From positions 4,956 to 68,955 of the forward strand of contig CAYYOT010000019.1 of NCBI GenBank assembly GCA_964473255.1: DNA of 64,000 bases, written 5' to 3'. The translations under genes and the position numbers were made by a program. Below, in pieces: positions 50,272 to 58,983 of this stretch. The stretch is from Kuafuiihalomonas sp964473255 (lineage in GTDB: Bacteria > Myxococcota > Kuafuiibacteriia > Kuafuiibacteriales > Kuafuiibacteriaceae). The notes below the pieces were generated by a model. It did not search any database and was not told the DNA's origin. It saw nothing but the letters and a program-made list of their open reading frames with translations. Positions within the stretch are counted from its first letter, which is position 1. The number at the start of each line of letters is the position of its first letter.

Positions 50272-52731
50272 TCAACTCGTTCCTCGGCGCCGCCGCTTGA
50301 CGGTCTTCGTGGCGTCGCCGTCTTTCGGGTCCTCGGGCCAGGCATGTTTGGGATAGCGGCGGCGGAGCTCCTTTCGGACTTCGGCGTAGGTCGTCTTCCA
50401 GAAGCTCTCGAGGTCCTTGGTGACCTGCACCGGGCGCTGATTGGGGGCGAGCAGCTCGACGGTGACCGGCACCCGGCCCCGCGCGAGGCGCGGCGTGTCG
50501 CGAAGACCGAACAGCTCCTGAAGCTTGGCCGAAAGCACCGGCCCCTGGACCGCGTCGTAGCGAAGCTTGACCACGCGGCCGCTGGAGCTCCGCCAGGCGT
50601 CCGGGGCGGCCTCCGCCAGGCGCTGCTCGGCCCCCTGGGGCAGGCGGGCGCGCAACAGCGCAGCCAGGTCGATCCGCGAAAGGTCGGCGAGTCGCGTCTG
50701 GCCCCGGACGGCGTCGTCGACGAGCAGGGTCCGCACATCGTCGGGCAAGGGCGAGAGCTCCAGCTCGGAGACGTGGTCTCGAGCGAAGCGGTATCGAGCG
50801 ACCAGGCGATCCAGAGCCGCGGATCGGGGAAGCGCTCGGTCGAGATCACGGCGGACCACTTCGGCCAAGACCTCGCCCGGATCGGTGGTCGGTCGCTCCC
50901 GAGCCGACTTTCGCTGGACGATGAGGTCGCCCATTCTCAGCTCCTCGACCGGGGCGACCCGCGCCTCGTCGTGCAGGTAGGTCCAACCCACGAAGCGTTC
51001 GAGTCCGTGGACGACCGGGTCTATCCAATCGACCTCGACGTGGCTGGCCCAGCGCACGACCCGACGGCCGCGGCGTTCGTCGATCCGAACCGCGGCGATC
51101 AGCTTCGACTCGGACACCACGGAGTCCTCGGACAGCTCGGCCGAGCCTCCCGCCATGGACACCCGTCGACCGTCGTCCACCCGCCCCAGCCGGTCGGGAA
51201 AAGCGGCCCAGGTCGCCCGCAGGATGGCCTGCTCTTCGGAGACCTCGGGTGTCGGCTGCTTGCTCGGCCCGGCCGCGCGAAGCACACGAGCAAGCTGTTT
51301 CCGTGACCGGCGAGCGGGGGCGGAGAGGCCGCGCTCGCGAAGCTCCAAGAGATCGCTGAGCCCGACCCGAGCCCGGCCTCGCCCTTCACTGCCCGCGGAT
51401 TCGCGGCTCTCCGCCAGAGCGGCGATGTCGAGACCGCACTCCGTCGCTCCGAGCTCCGCCGCCGCGAGGACGAAGACGCCCCATCGCGGATGAAGGGGCA
51501 AACGAGCCAGCGTTCGTCCTCGAGCCGTCAGCGCGAAGCCGCCTTGCTCGATGGCTCCGAGCCGGCGGAGCAGTGCGAGGGCGGCGCGGAGGCGGGACGC
51601 AGCCGGGGCCTCGAACCAACCGAACCGGAGAGGGTCGGCGGCGGCATAGGACAGCACGCTCAACACGACCGGAGCGGCGTCGACCCGAGCGATCTCCGGA
51701 GGCGGGGCGTCGGAGCGCAGGGCGTGGGTCTTGTCGGACCACAGCCGCACCGCTCGCCCGGGCTGGGTGCGTCCGGCGCGGCCGGCCCGCTGATCGGCCG
51801 AGAACCGTCCGATGGGCGCGAGCTGAAGACGGTCGACGCCGAGACCCGGATCGTACTCGGCGCGCCGTTCCAAGCCCGAGTCGACCACCGTTTTGACGCC
51901 CTCCACCGTGAGCGAGGACTCCGCAACGTTGGTGGAGAGCACGACCCGGCGGAGCGCCGAAGGGGTCAACGCAGCCTCCTGTTCGGTCAAGCTGAGCGAC
52001 CCGTGCAGGACCCGCACGTCGGCGTCCGCGGTCCGAAGCCGCTCGGCCGTCCGCTGGATCTCGCGCATGCCCGGCAGGAAAACGAGAATATCGCCGGAGT
52101 CGGCGCGACGAAGCTCACCGCGCACGGCGGCGGCGACCTCCTCCTCCAGGCGCCGGCGCTCGTCGGGCGGCCGGTACTCGATCGCGACCCGATGCGCTCG
52201 GCCCTCCGAGCGGATGACGGGACAGTCGCCGAGAAACGTGCGGACCGGCTCGGGGTCGATGGTCGCCGACATGACCACGACGCGGAGGTCGGGTCGAACC
52301 GTGGTCTGCGACTCGCGCAAGAGCGCCAGCGCGAGATCGGCGTCCACCGACCGCTCGTGGAACTCGTCGATGACGACCGCCGCGACCCCGTCGAGAAACG
52401 GGTCGTCGATGATCCGTCGGGTGAGAATGCCCTCGGTTACGACGCGGATCCGGGTCTCGGAGCTCAAGCGCCTGTCGAACCTCACCTGATACCCGACGGT
52501 CTGCCCGACGTCCTCGCCCATCTCCGCCGCCATGCGGACAGCCGCCCAACGCGCCGCCAAGCGACGGGGCTCGAGCACCCAGACTTCCTGATTCGGCGTG
52601 AGGCGGGCGATGGCCGGCGGGAGTCGTGTCGTCTTGCCCGCACCCGGGGGGGCGACGACCACCAGACCGGGCGATGATCCCAGGAGGCCGGCCACATCGC
52701 CGAGAACGTCGTCAATCGGAAGATCGGTCAT
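50272..52731 (-). CDS. hrpB: ATP-dependent RNA helicase HrpB
   Basis: An 819-residue DEAH-type helicase. Motifs: GAGKTTRLP (Walker A), DEFHERS (motif II), SATID (motif III) and QRAGRAGR (motif VI). The HrpB-type C-terminal domain (about residues 450-819) follows. The family has RNA-dependent ATPase activity; its cellular task is not well settled. The ATG at 52731 (MTDLPIDDVL) is used in place of a Met 12 codons earlier. The C-terminal tail is basic (KTVKRRRRGTS). Confidence 0.94.
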   Translation of the reverse strand: MTDLPIDDVLGDVAGLLGSSPGLVVVAPPGAGKTTRLPPAIARLTPNQEVWVLEPRRLAARWAAVRMAAEMGEDVGQTVGYQVRFDRRLSSETRIRVVTEGILTRRIIDDPFLDGVAAVVIDEFHERSVDADLALALLRESQTTVRPDLRVVVMSATIDPEPVRTFLGDCPVIRSEGRAHRVAIEYRPPDERRRLEEEVAAAVRGELRRADSGDILVFLPGMREIQRTAERLRTADADVRVLHGSLSLTEQEAALTPSALRRVVLSTNVAESSLTVEGVKTVVDSGLERRAEYDPGLGVDRLQLAPIGRFSADQRAGRAGRTQPGRAVRLWSDKTHALRSDAPPPEIARVDAAPVVLSVLSYAAADPLRFGWFEAPAASRLRAALALLRRLGAIEQGGFALTARGRTLARLPLHPRWGVFVLAAAELGATECGLDIAALAESRESAGSEGRGRARVGLSDLLELRERGLSAPARRSRKQLARVLRAAGPSKQPTPEVSEEQAILRATWAAFPDRLGRVDDGRRVSMAGGSAELSEDSVVSESKLIAAVRIDERRGRRVVRWASHVEVDWIDPVVHGLERFVGWTYLHDEARVAPVEELRMGDLIVQRKSARERPTTDPGEVLAEVVRRDLDRALPRSAALDRLVARYRFARDHVSELELSPLPDDVRTLLVDDAVRGQTRLADLSRIDLAALLRARLPQGAEQRLAEAAPDAWRSSSGRVVKLRYDAVQGPVLSAKLQELFGLRDTPRLARGRVPVTVELLAPNQRPVQVTKDLESFWKTTYAEVRKELRRRYPKHAWPEDPKDGDATKTVKRRRRGTS

Positions 52732-52774
52732 GAATGCGCGCCAATTTTGAGTATGTGACGCCGGCACGCCCGCC

Positions 52775-52783
52775 TGCTAGCTT
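52775..52783 (+). promoter_or_regulatory. Possible extended -10 element of the M2 peptidase gene
   Basis: TGC-TAGCTT ending eight bases before the ATG at 52792, predicting a leaderless transcript. GTGACG lies 17 bases upstream as a weak -35 candidate. Confidence 0.4.
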
Positions 52784-52791
52784 CCGGCGCC

Positions 52792-54708
52792 ATGATTCGA
52801 ACGAGCTCCAGCCTTTGGCTCGTGTTGGTTGCCTGCGCCTCGGCTCCGGAACCGACCGCCAGCGAAGCTGCCACGCCTCCGCCTGCCCCACCCGCGCCCT
52901 CCGCGCACGGTGTCCCCGGCGTACCGGCGTCGCCGACCGCGGACGACGCGAAAGCGTTCGTCGGGGAGCTGAACGACGACCTCAAGAAGCTCTGGACGGA
53001 ATGGGCCCGGGCCGAGTGGGTGAAGGCCACGTACATCACGCACGACACCGAGATCCTGGCCGCCGAAGCTCACGAGAAGGTCTTGGCGTATACCAGCGAA
53101 GCGATCGCCGCCGCGACGAAGTTCGATGGACTGAAGCTCGACGAAGTGACCGCTCGGCAGCTGAAGCTGCTCAAGGTCTCGAGCAGTCTCCCCGCGCCGA
53201 GCGACGCCACCAAACGCGCTCGCCTGGCGGAGCTCGCCTCGAGAATGGAGAGCCTCTACGGAAAGGGAAGGTACTGTAAAGGCGACGACTGCCGCGACCT
53301 GGGCGAACTGTCCAAGACGATCGGCGAAAGCCGAAACTACGACGAGCTTCTCGATGCCTGGCAGGGTTGGCGGACGATCTCCCCGCCGATGCGACCCATG
53401 TACAACCAGTTCGTCGCCTTGGCCAACGAAGGCGCCAGCGAGATCGGCTTCACGTCACTCGGAGAGCTGTGGCGGTCCGGCTACGACATGGAGCCCGACG
53501 CGTTCGAGGCCGAAGCCAGGCGGCTGTGGGACGACGTGAAGCCATTGTACGAAGCGCTCCACTGCTACGTTCGGGCGAAGCTCGCCCGAAGGTACGGAAA
53601 GGACAAGGTCGACCCCGAGGGCCTGATCCCGGCTCACCTGCTGGGGAACATGTGGGCTCAGGAATGGGCGAACATCTATCCCCTGGTGACGCCGTACCCG
53701 AAGGCCAAGGGCGACCTGAACGTCACCGGGGCCCTCGAGCGCAAGAAGCTGGACGCGATCAAGATGGTGAAGCTCGGTGAGGGCTTTTTCACCTCATTGG
53801 GCCTCGACAAGCTGCCCGAGACCTTCTGGGAACGCTCGATGTTCGTTCAGCCCAGTGACCGCGACGTCGTGTGCCACGCCAGCGCCTGGGACGTCACCAG
53901 CGCGGGCGACATTCGCATCAAGATGTGCATCCGGCCGAACGAGGAAGACTTCATCACCATCCATCACGAGCTCGGACACAACTACTACTACCTGTACTAC
54001 TACGAGCTGCCCGTCCTCTTTCAGAGCGGAGCCCACGACGGCTTTCACGAAGGGATCGGCGATACGCTCGCCTTGTCGGTGACGCCCGGATACCTGAAGC
54101 AGCTGGGGATCCTGAACAACGTGTCCCGCTCCGACCAGGCTCTCATCAACCTGCAGATGAAGACCGCGCTCGACAAGATCGCCTTTCTGCCCTTCGGCAA
54201 GCTGATCGACGAGTGGCGGTGGAAGGTCTTCTCCGGAGAGATCGCCCCGACCGAACTCAATCAGGCCTGGTGGAAGATGAGGGCCGAATATCAGGGCATC
54301 GCGCCCCCGGTGAGGCGAACCGAAGACGACTTCGACCCCGGCGCCAAGTATCACATTCCATCGAACGTTCCCTACACGCGGTACTTCCTCGCCCGGATCC
54401 TGCAATTTCAGTTTCACAAAGCGCTCTGCGAAGCCAAGGGGCACGAAGGCCCGCTGCACACCTGCTCGATCTACGGGAGCGAGGCGGCGGGCGACCGGCT
54501 GAGAGCCATGCTCGAGCTGGGGGCGAGCCGGCCGTGGCCCGATGCTCTCGAGGCCATCACCGGCAGCCGACAGATGGACGGCTCCGCACTGGTCGAGTAT
54601 TTCGACCCGCTTCTGAAGTGGCTCGAGAAGGAAAACTCCGGGCGCACCTGCGGATGGGATGTCCCCGATGACCCGTCGGTGGGGACGGCGGAGCTCGCCA
54701 ATCGCTGA
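52792..54708 (+). CDS. M2-family zinc metallopeptidase lipoprotein (ACE-like)
   Basis: A 638-residue exported peptidase of family M2, relatives of angiotensin-converting enzyme that remove dipeptides from peptide C-termini. The signal peptide ends in lipobox LVAC (Cys15), followed by an Ala/Pro-rich spacer. The zinc site is HHELGH, HExxH at 392-396, with the third ligand Glu420 in FHEGIGD. The preceding FITI and following YYYLYYYELPVLFQSGA are family-typical. It presumably trims peptides in the periplasm or outside. It starts after a leaderless-type promoter box and is followed by a small membrane gene. Confidence 0.9.
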   Translation: MIRTSSSLWLVLVACASAPEPTASEAATPPPAPPAPSAHGVPGVPASPTADDAKAFVGELNDDLKKLWTEWARAEWVKATYITHDTEILAAEAHEKVLAYTSEAIAAATKFDGLKLDEVTARQLKLLKVSSSLPAPSDATKRARLAELASRMESLYGKGRYCKGDDCRDLGELSKTIGESRNYDELLDAWQGWRTISPPMRPMYNQFVALANEGASEIGFTSLGELWRSGYDMEPDAFEAEARRLWDDVKPLYEALHCYVRAKLARRYGKDKVDPEGLIPAHLLGNMWAQEWANIYPLVTPYPKAKGDLNVTGALERKKLDAIKMVKLGEGFFTSLGLDKLPETFWERSMFVQPSDRDVVCHASAWDVTSAGDIRIKMCIRPNEEDFITIHHELGHNYYYLYYYELPVLFQSGAHDGFHEGIGDTLALSVTPGYLKQLGILNNVSRSDQALINLQMKTALDKIAFLPFGKLIDEWRWKVFSGEIAPTELNQAWWKMRAEYQGIAPPVRRTEDDFDPGAKYHIPSNVPYTRYFLARILQFQFHKALCEAKGHEGPLHTCSIYGSEAAGDRLRAMLELGASRPWPDALEAITGSRQMDGSALVEYFDPLLKWLEKENSGRTCGWDVPDDPSVGTAELANR

Positions 54709-54730
54709 ATGATCCGGCAGGCTCCCGTCC

Positions 54731-55168
54731 GTGAGCCTGTCGACTGCAGCGGCCCTGACCGTCACCTTCCTCGCCGTCGTTTGGTCGCTGACGCTCCGCG
54801 GGAGCGTACGCCTCGTCGCACCAAAGGCGGAAAACGCCTGGGACAACGCACTTGCATACACCCTCGTGAGTGCCGCCCTCCTCTGGGTTTTGCGCTGGCT
54901 CATGATGGAGGCCGTATGGTGGAGCATTCCGGTCGCTCCGCTGCTCCTCGTCGCCGTTCCCGTATGGACGCTTCGCGTGGTCTACCAGATCCCGACGCGG
55001 CGGGCCGCCGCTCTGGCCGCGGTGCAGTTCGGGCTCGCGTCCACGATCATCTTTTCCACGCTCTTCACCGTGGCTTTCATCGCCGCGTACCTGACGTACG
55101 GCCGGATCATCAGCGATCCGTGGATGCTGGTTCGCCTCTTACTGCGGCTGATTGGGTTGGGCGTCTGA
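54731..55168 (+). CDS. Small four-helix membrane protein
   Basis: A 145-residue protein with about four hydrophobic helices (LSTAAALTVTFLAVVWSL; LAYTLVSAALLWVLRWLMM; PVAPLLLVAVPVWTLRVVY; FSTLFTVAFIAAYLTYG). It has no family I recognise. GTG start, 22 bases after the M2 peptidase stop, so probably co-transcribed. The kinase gene behind it is convergent and ends 15 bases away. Confidence 0.62.
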   Translation: MSLSTAAALTVTFLAVVWSLTLRGSVRLVAPKAENAWDNALAYTLVSAALLWVLRWLMMEAVWWSIPVAPLLLVAVPVWTLRVVYQIPTRRAAALAAVQFGLASTIIFSTLFTVAFIAAYLTYGRIISDPWMLVRLLLRLIGLGV

Positions 55169-55183
55169 CCCGTCCCCGGCAGC

Positions 55184-56965
55184 TCAGGGCGCGAAGACGA
55201 TATAGCCGAGCCCCAGACCCAGCCCCACGAGCAGCGCCGCCCAGAGGACGGCCGCGGCCGGAGACAGGCGCAGTCCGGACGGCGGCATGCGGAAATCGAG
55301 GTCGGACGGGGGCGGATCCGCCGACGTCGTCGGCGTCATGGCCGGCGCGGCGATCGACGAAGGGGAGACGACCGGTGCACGTGCGCCGTGCGGCGGTGCG
55401 CGGTCCCACGCTTCGTCGGTCGTCGCGCGCTCCGGATCCTGGTTGGTCGGCGGCGGAGGCGCGGGCGTCTTGGCCGCGAAATCGACCTCCTCGGGCGTGA
55501 GCGCGAACTCCAGCGCGGGCCGAGGCGTGTTGGACTCTTCCAGATCGAGCGAGGGCGCGCGTAGGATCGGACGTTCGGGCATCGACGGCGAGAGAACCGC
55601 ATCGGCGCCGTACGCCATCTGCGGTACGTCCAGCGGCGAAGCCTCGTCGTCGTCGGCCGAAAGAGGGCGCGGGCGCAGCTCATCCCCCACCGAACGGGCA
55701 TCGGGGACGATCACCTCATCGGAACGCGTATCCAGGGCGGGACCGAAACGCTGAGCGAACTCGGCGGGCATCTGACCCTCGGTGGCTTCGTCGGCGGAGA
55801 TGAGGCTCAGCAGGTCATCGGTCGGCACGTTCATCGCGGTGCTCTCGTCCCAAGAGGCGAAGGACCGCGGGTCCAGGTCCTGGCTCAGCTGCGGTTGAAG
55901 CCCCAGCGGGTCGGGGTTCTGGAGCCGCCGGTCCACCCGCGGAAGATGGCGACCGTCGAGAGTCTGAGCCCCGAGTAGCTCGGCGAGCGAACCCAGGTCC
56001 TGCCGTCCGGCCATCGCCGCCCGCAGGGCCAGCGCGCAGCGGCCGATCTGCTCTCCGTAGATCGCCGCCAGCTCCTTCGAGATCGCCTGATCGTCGATGC
56101 GAGCACCGGCCTCGTCGATCAGCTGCCGAATGGCCGACGCCATCTCCGCCGCTGACGCAAACCGCTTCTTGGGCGAACGCTCGAGTGCGGTCGAAACGAT
56201 CGGGTCGACGACGGCCGTCAAGCCGTCGACGACCTTGCTCGGCGCCGCAATCGCTTGGCTGCGCACCGCGGCCAGCACCTCCATCGGGGTCGACCCCTTG
56301 AAGAGATCCTGACCCGTCAAAGCCTCCCACAAGACGATCCCCACGCCGAAGATATCGCTGCGGCGGTCCACGGTACCGCCGAGCGCCTGTTCCGGAGACA
56401 TGTAGGAGAACTTGCCCTTGACGATCCCGGCCTGCGTCTCCCAACCCCGCCCCGTCGCTTTGGCGATCCCGAAATCGGTCAGCTTCGGGACTCCGTTGAA
56501 TCCGATCAGGATGTTTTGCGGCGTTACGTCGCGGTGGACGATGCCCAGCGACCGACCGTCGTCTTCGCACCGGTGCGCGTAGTCGAGCGCATCGCAGACG
56601 CTCGCCGTGATGCTGAGCAGGGCACCCACGGACAGCGGGCGTCGTGCTCGAGCCGACGCCCGGAGCGCCTGCGACAGGCTCGCGCCGAAAACGTACTCCA
56701 TCGCCAAGCAGTGGACCCCGTCGACCTGGCCGAAGCCGGCGATGGCCACGATGTTCCGATGCCGGAGCTTGGCCGCGATCCGCGCCTCCGCGAAGAACAT
56801 GCGGAGGAACTCCTTGTTATCCGCGAGCGAGGGCTGCAGCACCTTCAAGGCAAGCAGCCGCCCGGGATGCCGAGCTTGGCGGTCGCGGACCAAGAAGACG
56901 TTGGCCGCTCCGCCAGCGGCCAAACGGACCAGCAGGTCGTAATGGCCCAGTCGGGCGGCTCGCAA
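55184..56965 (-). CDS. Membrane-anchored serine/threonine protein kinase
   Basis: A 593-residue Hanks-type kinase. The kinase domain (about 8-290) looks active: AAGGAANVFLV glycine loop (third Gly replaced), LALKVL Lys, IVHRDVTPQNIL, LTDFGIAK, and MSPEQA. A long acidic/Pro-rich linker (about 330-565) ends in a transmembrane helix at the extreme C-terminus (AVLWAALLVGLGLGLGYIVF). There is no extracellular sensor, so input must come from cytoplasm or membrane. TTG start; a TGCTAACGT box ends nine bases before it. The M50-like gene lies just upstream on the same strand, 29 bases away. Confidence 0.88.
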   Translation of the reverse strand: MRAARLGHYDLLVRLAAGGAANVFLVRDRQARHPGRLLALKVLQPSLADNKEFLRMFFAEARIAAKLRHRNIVAIAGFGQVDGVHCLAMEYVFGASLSQALRASARARRPLSVGALLSITASVCDALDYAHRCEDDGRSLGIVHRDVTPQNILIGFNGVPKLTDFGIAKATGRGWETQAGIVKGKFSYMSPEQALGGTVDRRSDIFGVGIVLWEALTGQDLFKGSTPMEVLAAVRSQAIAAPSKVVDGLTAVVDPIVSTALERSPKKRFASAAEMASAIRQLIDEAGARIDDQAISKELAAIYGEQIGRCALALRAAMAGRQDLGSLAELLGAQTLDGRHLPRVDRRLQNPDPLGLQPQLSQDLDPRSFASWDESTAMNVPTDDLLSLISADEATEGQMPAEFAQRFGPALDTRSDEVIVPDARSVGDELRPRPLSADDDEASPLDVPQMAYGADAVLSPSMPERPILRAPSLDLEESNTPRPALEFALTPEEVDFAAKTPAPPPPTNQDPERATTDEAWDRAPPHGARAPVVSPSSIAAPAMTPTTSADPPPSDLDFRMPPSGLRLSPAAAVLWAALLVGLGLGLGYIVFAP

Positions 56966-56974
56966 GACGGTATG

Positions 56975-56983
56975 ACGTTAGCA
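56975..56983 (-). promoter_or_regulatory. Possible extended -10 element of the kinase gene
   Basis: Minus-strand TGC-TAACGT in the 29-base gap between the M50-like stop and the kinase TTG, ending nine bases before the start codon. This would give the kinase its own leaderless transcript. Confidence 0.3.
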
Positions 56984-56994
56984 CACGTCCGCAG

Positions 56995-57738
56995 TCACGC
57001 GCTCCGCCTCGAGGGCGACGAATCACGGGTTCGTCCCCGGACGCGCCCGCCGACGGCGACCCACGATCCCAGGGCGACCGAAGCGAAGGCGACGATGGCG
57101 CACAGGCCGCCCCAAAACCAATAGGGCAGCAAGAGGGCGTCGGCGATCTGCGCCGCGTCCGATGGCCGGACCACGCCGCCGACCACCGCTTCGTTCGCAA
57201 ACATGTAGTCGACGTCCCGAAACACGGAGAGCGCCATCTGCACGGCCAGGACCCGGGAGGTCCACGCGCTCCAGGAGGGACGAAACCGAACGACCACAAT
57301 CAGGACCGCGCTCGCGGCGGCGATGAAGCCGAATCCGAAGGGATTGCGAACCACCAAGACGAGACTCCCCAGGCCCACGAGCGCGGCCAGCAAGAGAAGC
57401 CACCGAGCGCCGCGCTCCACCCGTGTGGCCGCAAGCCACACTCCACCCACGAGCGACGGCCCGACCAGGCCCCCGGCCGCCACCAGCGCTCGGTTCAGTG
57501 CGCTGGGGGCGGTGCGGGTGAGCGCGGAGCCGGACCCGTCCGGGAAGAGCAGAAGACGCTCGAAGTTCCCTCCGACGACGACGGCGGTGAGTCCATGGCC
57601 CATCTCGTGAGCGTAGGTCGCCAGCAGGGTGAACGGGTAAAGCGCCATGCGCCCCCACTCGAACTGCCAGAGGACGACCGTGGCCAGGGCGACCGCGAGC
57701 ACGGCGGCGCGGGAAGAGCGTCTCGGGTCGCTGACCAT
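56995..57738 (-). CDS. M50-like membrane metalloprotease
   Basis: A 247-residue integral membrane protein with about six to seven helices. The second helix carries HEMGH (44-48), the zinc motif of the site-2-protease/M50B group, followed by LTAVVVGG. A possible third metal ligand is in NPFGFGF (NPxG pattern), where M50 proteases have a DG motif. It may cleave or only bind membrane proteins. The ATG at 57738 shares its bases with the divergent sigma factor's first ATG (CATG), so one of the two starts is probably further in. The C-terminus is Arg/Ser-rich and cytoplasmic. Confidence 0.72.
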   Translation of the reverse strand: MVSDPRRSSRAAVLAVALATVVLWQFEWGRMALYPFTLLATYAHEMGHGLTAVVVGGNFERLLLFPDGSGSALTRTAPSALNRALVAAGGLVGPSLVGGVWLAATRVERGARWLLLLAALVGLGSLVLVVRNPFGFGFIAAASAVLIVVVRFRPSWSAWTSRVLAVQMALSVFRDVDYMFANEAVVGGVVRPSDAAQIADALLLPYWFWGGLCAIVAFASVALGSWVAVGGRVRGRTRDSSPSRRSA

Positions 57739-58429
57739 GAGGGAAGCTATCGACGACCCCGGGACCCGGTCCACCGAGAAGCCCCGGTTGAGCGGATGGC
57801 TGGGCCGCTGCAGGGTTGCCCTGCGCGAGGCCCCGAGGCAGACCGAACATGGCTTGGGCACCGACGATCCAGTCGATCTCGAAGCGCTGATGCTGGCGTA
57901 CATCGATGGCGACGAGTCGGCTTTCGACGCGCTGTACGGCGCGATCGAATCTCCGATCCGTCGAACCCTTCGGCGCTGGCTCCGCGAGCCAGCCCGGGTC
58001 GATGATGCTCTTCAGGTGACGCTCATCAAGATCCACACGAACCGCCATCGCTTCCGGCGCGACGCGGCCGTGCTTCCCTGGGTCGTCACGATCGCGCGCC
58101 ATGTCGCGGTGGACAGTCTCCGCCGCGATAAGAACCGTCCTCGGTCCCTGGACGAAGAGCTCCTTCGGGTTCTGCCGGCTCCGGACGCTCCGGAATGGAA
58201 TGAAGAGGACGAACGCGAAGTCATCGCTGCAGTCCGTGCCGCCGTCGACGCCCTGCCGGCTTCCGCACGGGACGTCGTCCGGATGCACAAGTTGGAAGGT
58301 CGAAGTATGGCCGAGGTCGCCGAAGCTCTCGGCATCAAGGAGGGTGCGGCCCGGGTTCGTGCCCACCGAGGCTACAAGACGCTGGCTCGGAGGTTATTGG
58401 GGTTTCACCAGAGTCGGCTGGAGGACTGA
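57737..58429 (+). CDS. ECF-family RNA polymerase sigma factor
   Basis: A sigma-70 family protein of ECF size (up to 230 residues). Region 2 spans LMLAYIDGDESAFDALY to LPWVVTIARHVAVDSLRR. Region 4 is DALPASARDVVRMHKLEGRSMAEVAEALGIKEGAARVRAHRGYKTLAR, where the helix-turn-helix binds the -35 element. The start is uncertain: ATG at 57737, TTG at 57854 or ATG at 57890; the first 40-50 residues are not typical sigma sequence. No anti-sigma gene follows. The divergent M50-like membrane protease next door could act on an anti-sigma elsewhere (speculative). Confidence 0.85.
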   Translation: MREAIDDPGTRSTEKPRLSGWLGRCRVALREAPRQTEHGLGTDDPVDLEALMLAYIDGDESAFDALYGAIESPIRRTLRRWLREPARVDDALQVTLIKIHTNRHRFRRDAAVLPWVVTIARHVAVDSLRRDKNRPRSLDEELLRVLPAPDAPEWNEEDEREVIAAVRAAVDALPASARDVVRMHKLEGRSMAEVAEALGIKEGAARVRAHRGYKTLARRLLGFHQSRLED

Positions 58430-58493
58430 GCCCGCGGCTGGAGGACGAAGGTCGCGTTCGTGTGTGGGGTAAATCCGTAAAATCCGGGTCGGG

Positions 58494-58505
58494 GACTTGC
58501 AAGTC
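58494..58505. promoter_or_regulatory. Perfect 12-bp palindrome upstream of the PilZ gene
   Basis: GACTTGCAAGTC, 75 bases before the PilZ ATG, in the 151-base gap after the sigma factor gene. It may be an operator. Confidence 0.3.
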
Positions 58506-58580
58506 TCGGGGGAGGGACTTAGATTCCCGGGCCTCGCGCTCCCCAGACACACCCGTGTCACGGAGTTGCCCCAAAAACTC

Positions 58581-58982
58581 ATGAATGTTCAACCCATCCC
58601 GACATACGTCGATGCCTCTCCCAAGAAGGTCTCGCTCAAGAAGCGCTACGTTCGAAAGCCGACCCAGATCCGGGTCGAGGTCGAGCGCGGCCAGCAGGGC
58701 CTGGAGGCCCAAAGCCTGAACATCAGCCCCAGCGGTATTTGCCTCGAGCTCGAAGAGCCCCTCGAAGACGACGAAAAGTGTCGGGTGCTTCTCTACATCC
58801 CCCGCGGAAAAGAAGTCGAGATCCTCAAGGTCAGCGCCCGCATGGTCTGGCAGCGCATGCTCGACGACGGTCGGTGGCGGGTCGGCGCGAGCTTCATGCA
58901 GTTCGCCCCCGGTGATGCCAAGCGGATCGTTCAGTGGCTGTTGGCCCAGCCAGCCAGCGCGCAGCCGACACCGGAAGGCTGA
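58581..58982 (+). CDS. PilZ domain protein
   Basis: A 133-residue protein with a PilZ domain, which in most cases binds cyclic di-GMP. The Arg-rich strand KKRYVRKPTQIRVEV corresponds to the RxxxR ligand motif with slightly shifted spacing. LNISPSGICLEL is the (D/N)xSxxG motif. RMVWQRMLDDGRWRVGASFMQF is the closing strand. ATG at 58581 (MNVQPIPTY) is the likely start. The next gene is convergent and ends one base away. Confidence 0.85.
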   Translation: MNVQPIPTYVDASPKKVSLKKRYVRKPTQIRVEVERGQQGLEAQSLNISPSGICLELEEPLEDDEKCRVLLYIPRGKEVEILKVSARMVWQRMLDDGRWRVGASFMQFAPGDAKRIVQWLLAQPASAQPTPEG

Positions 58983-58983
58983 C

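Noticed and set aside
50241..50849. Upstream extension of the WYL regulator gene
   Set aside because: It overlaps the hrpB coding region in another frame and has Ser/Arg/Pro-rich shadow sequence; GTG at 50240 is a better start.
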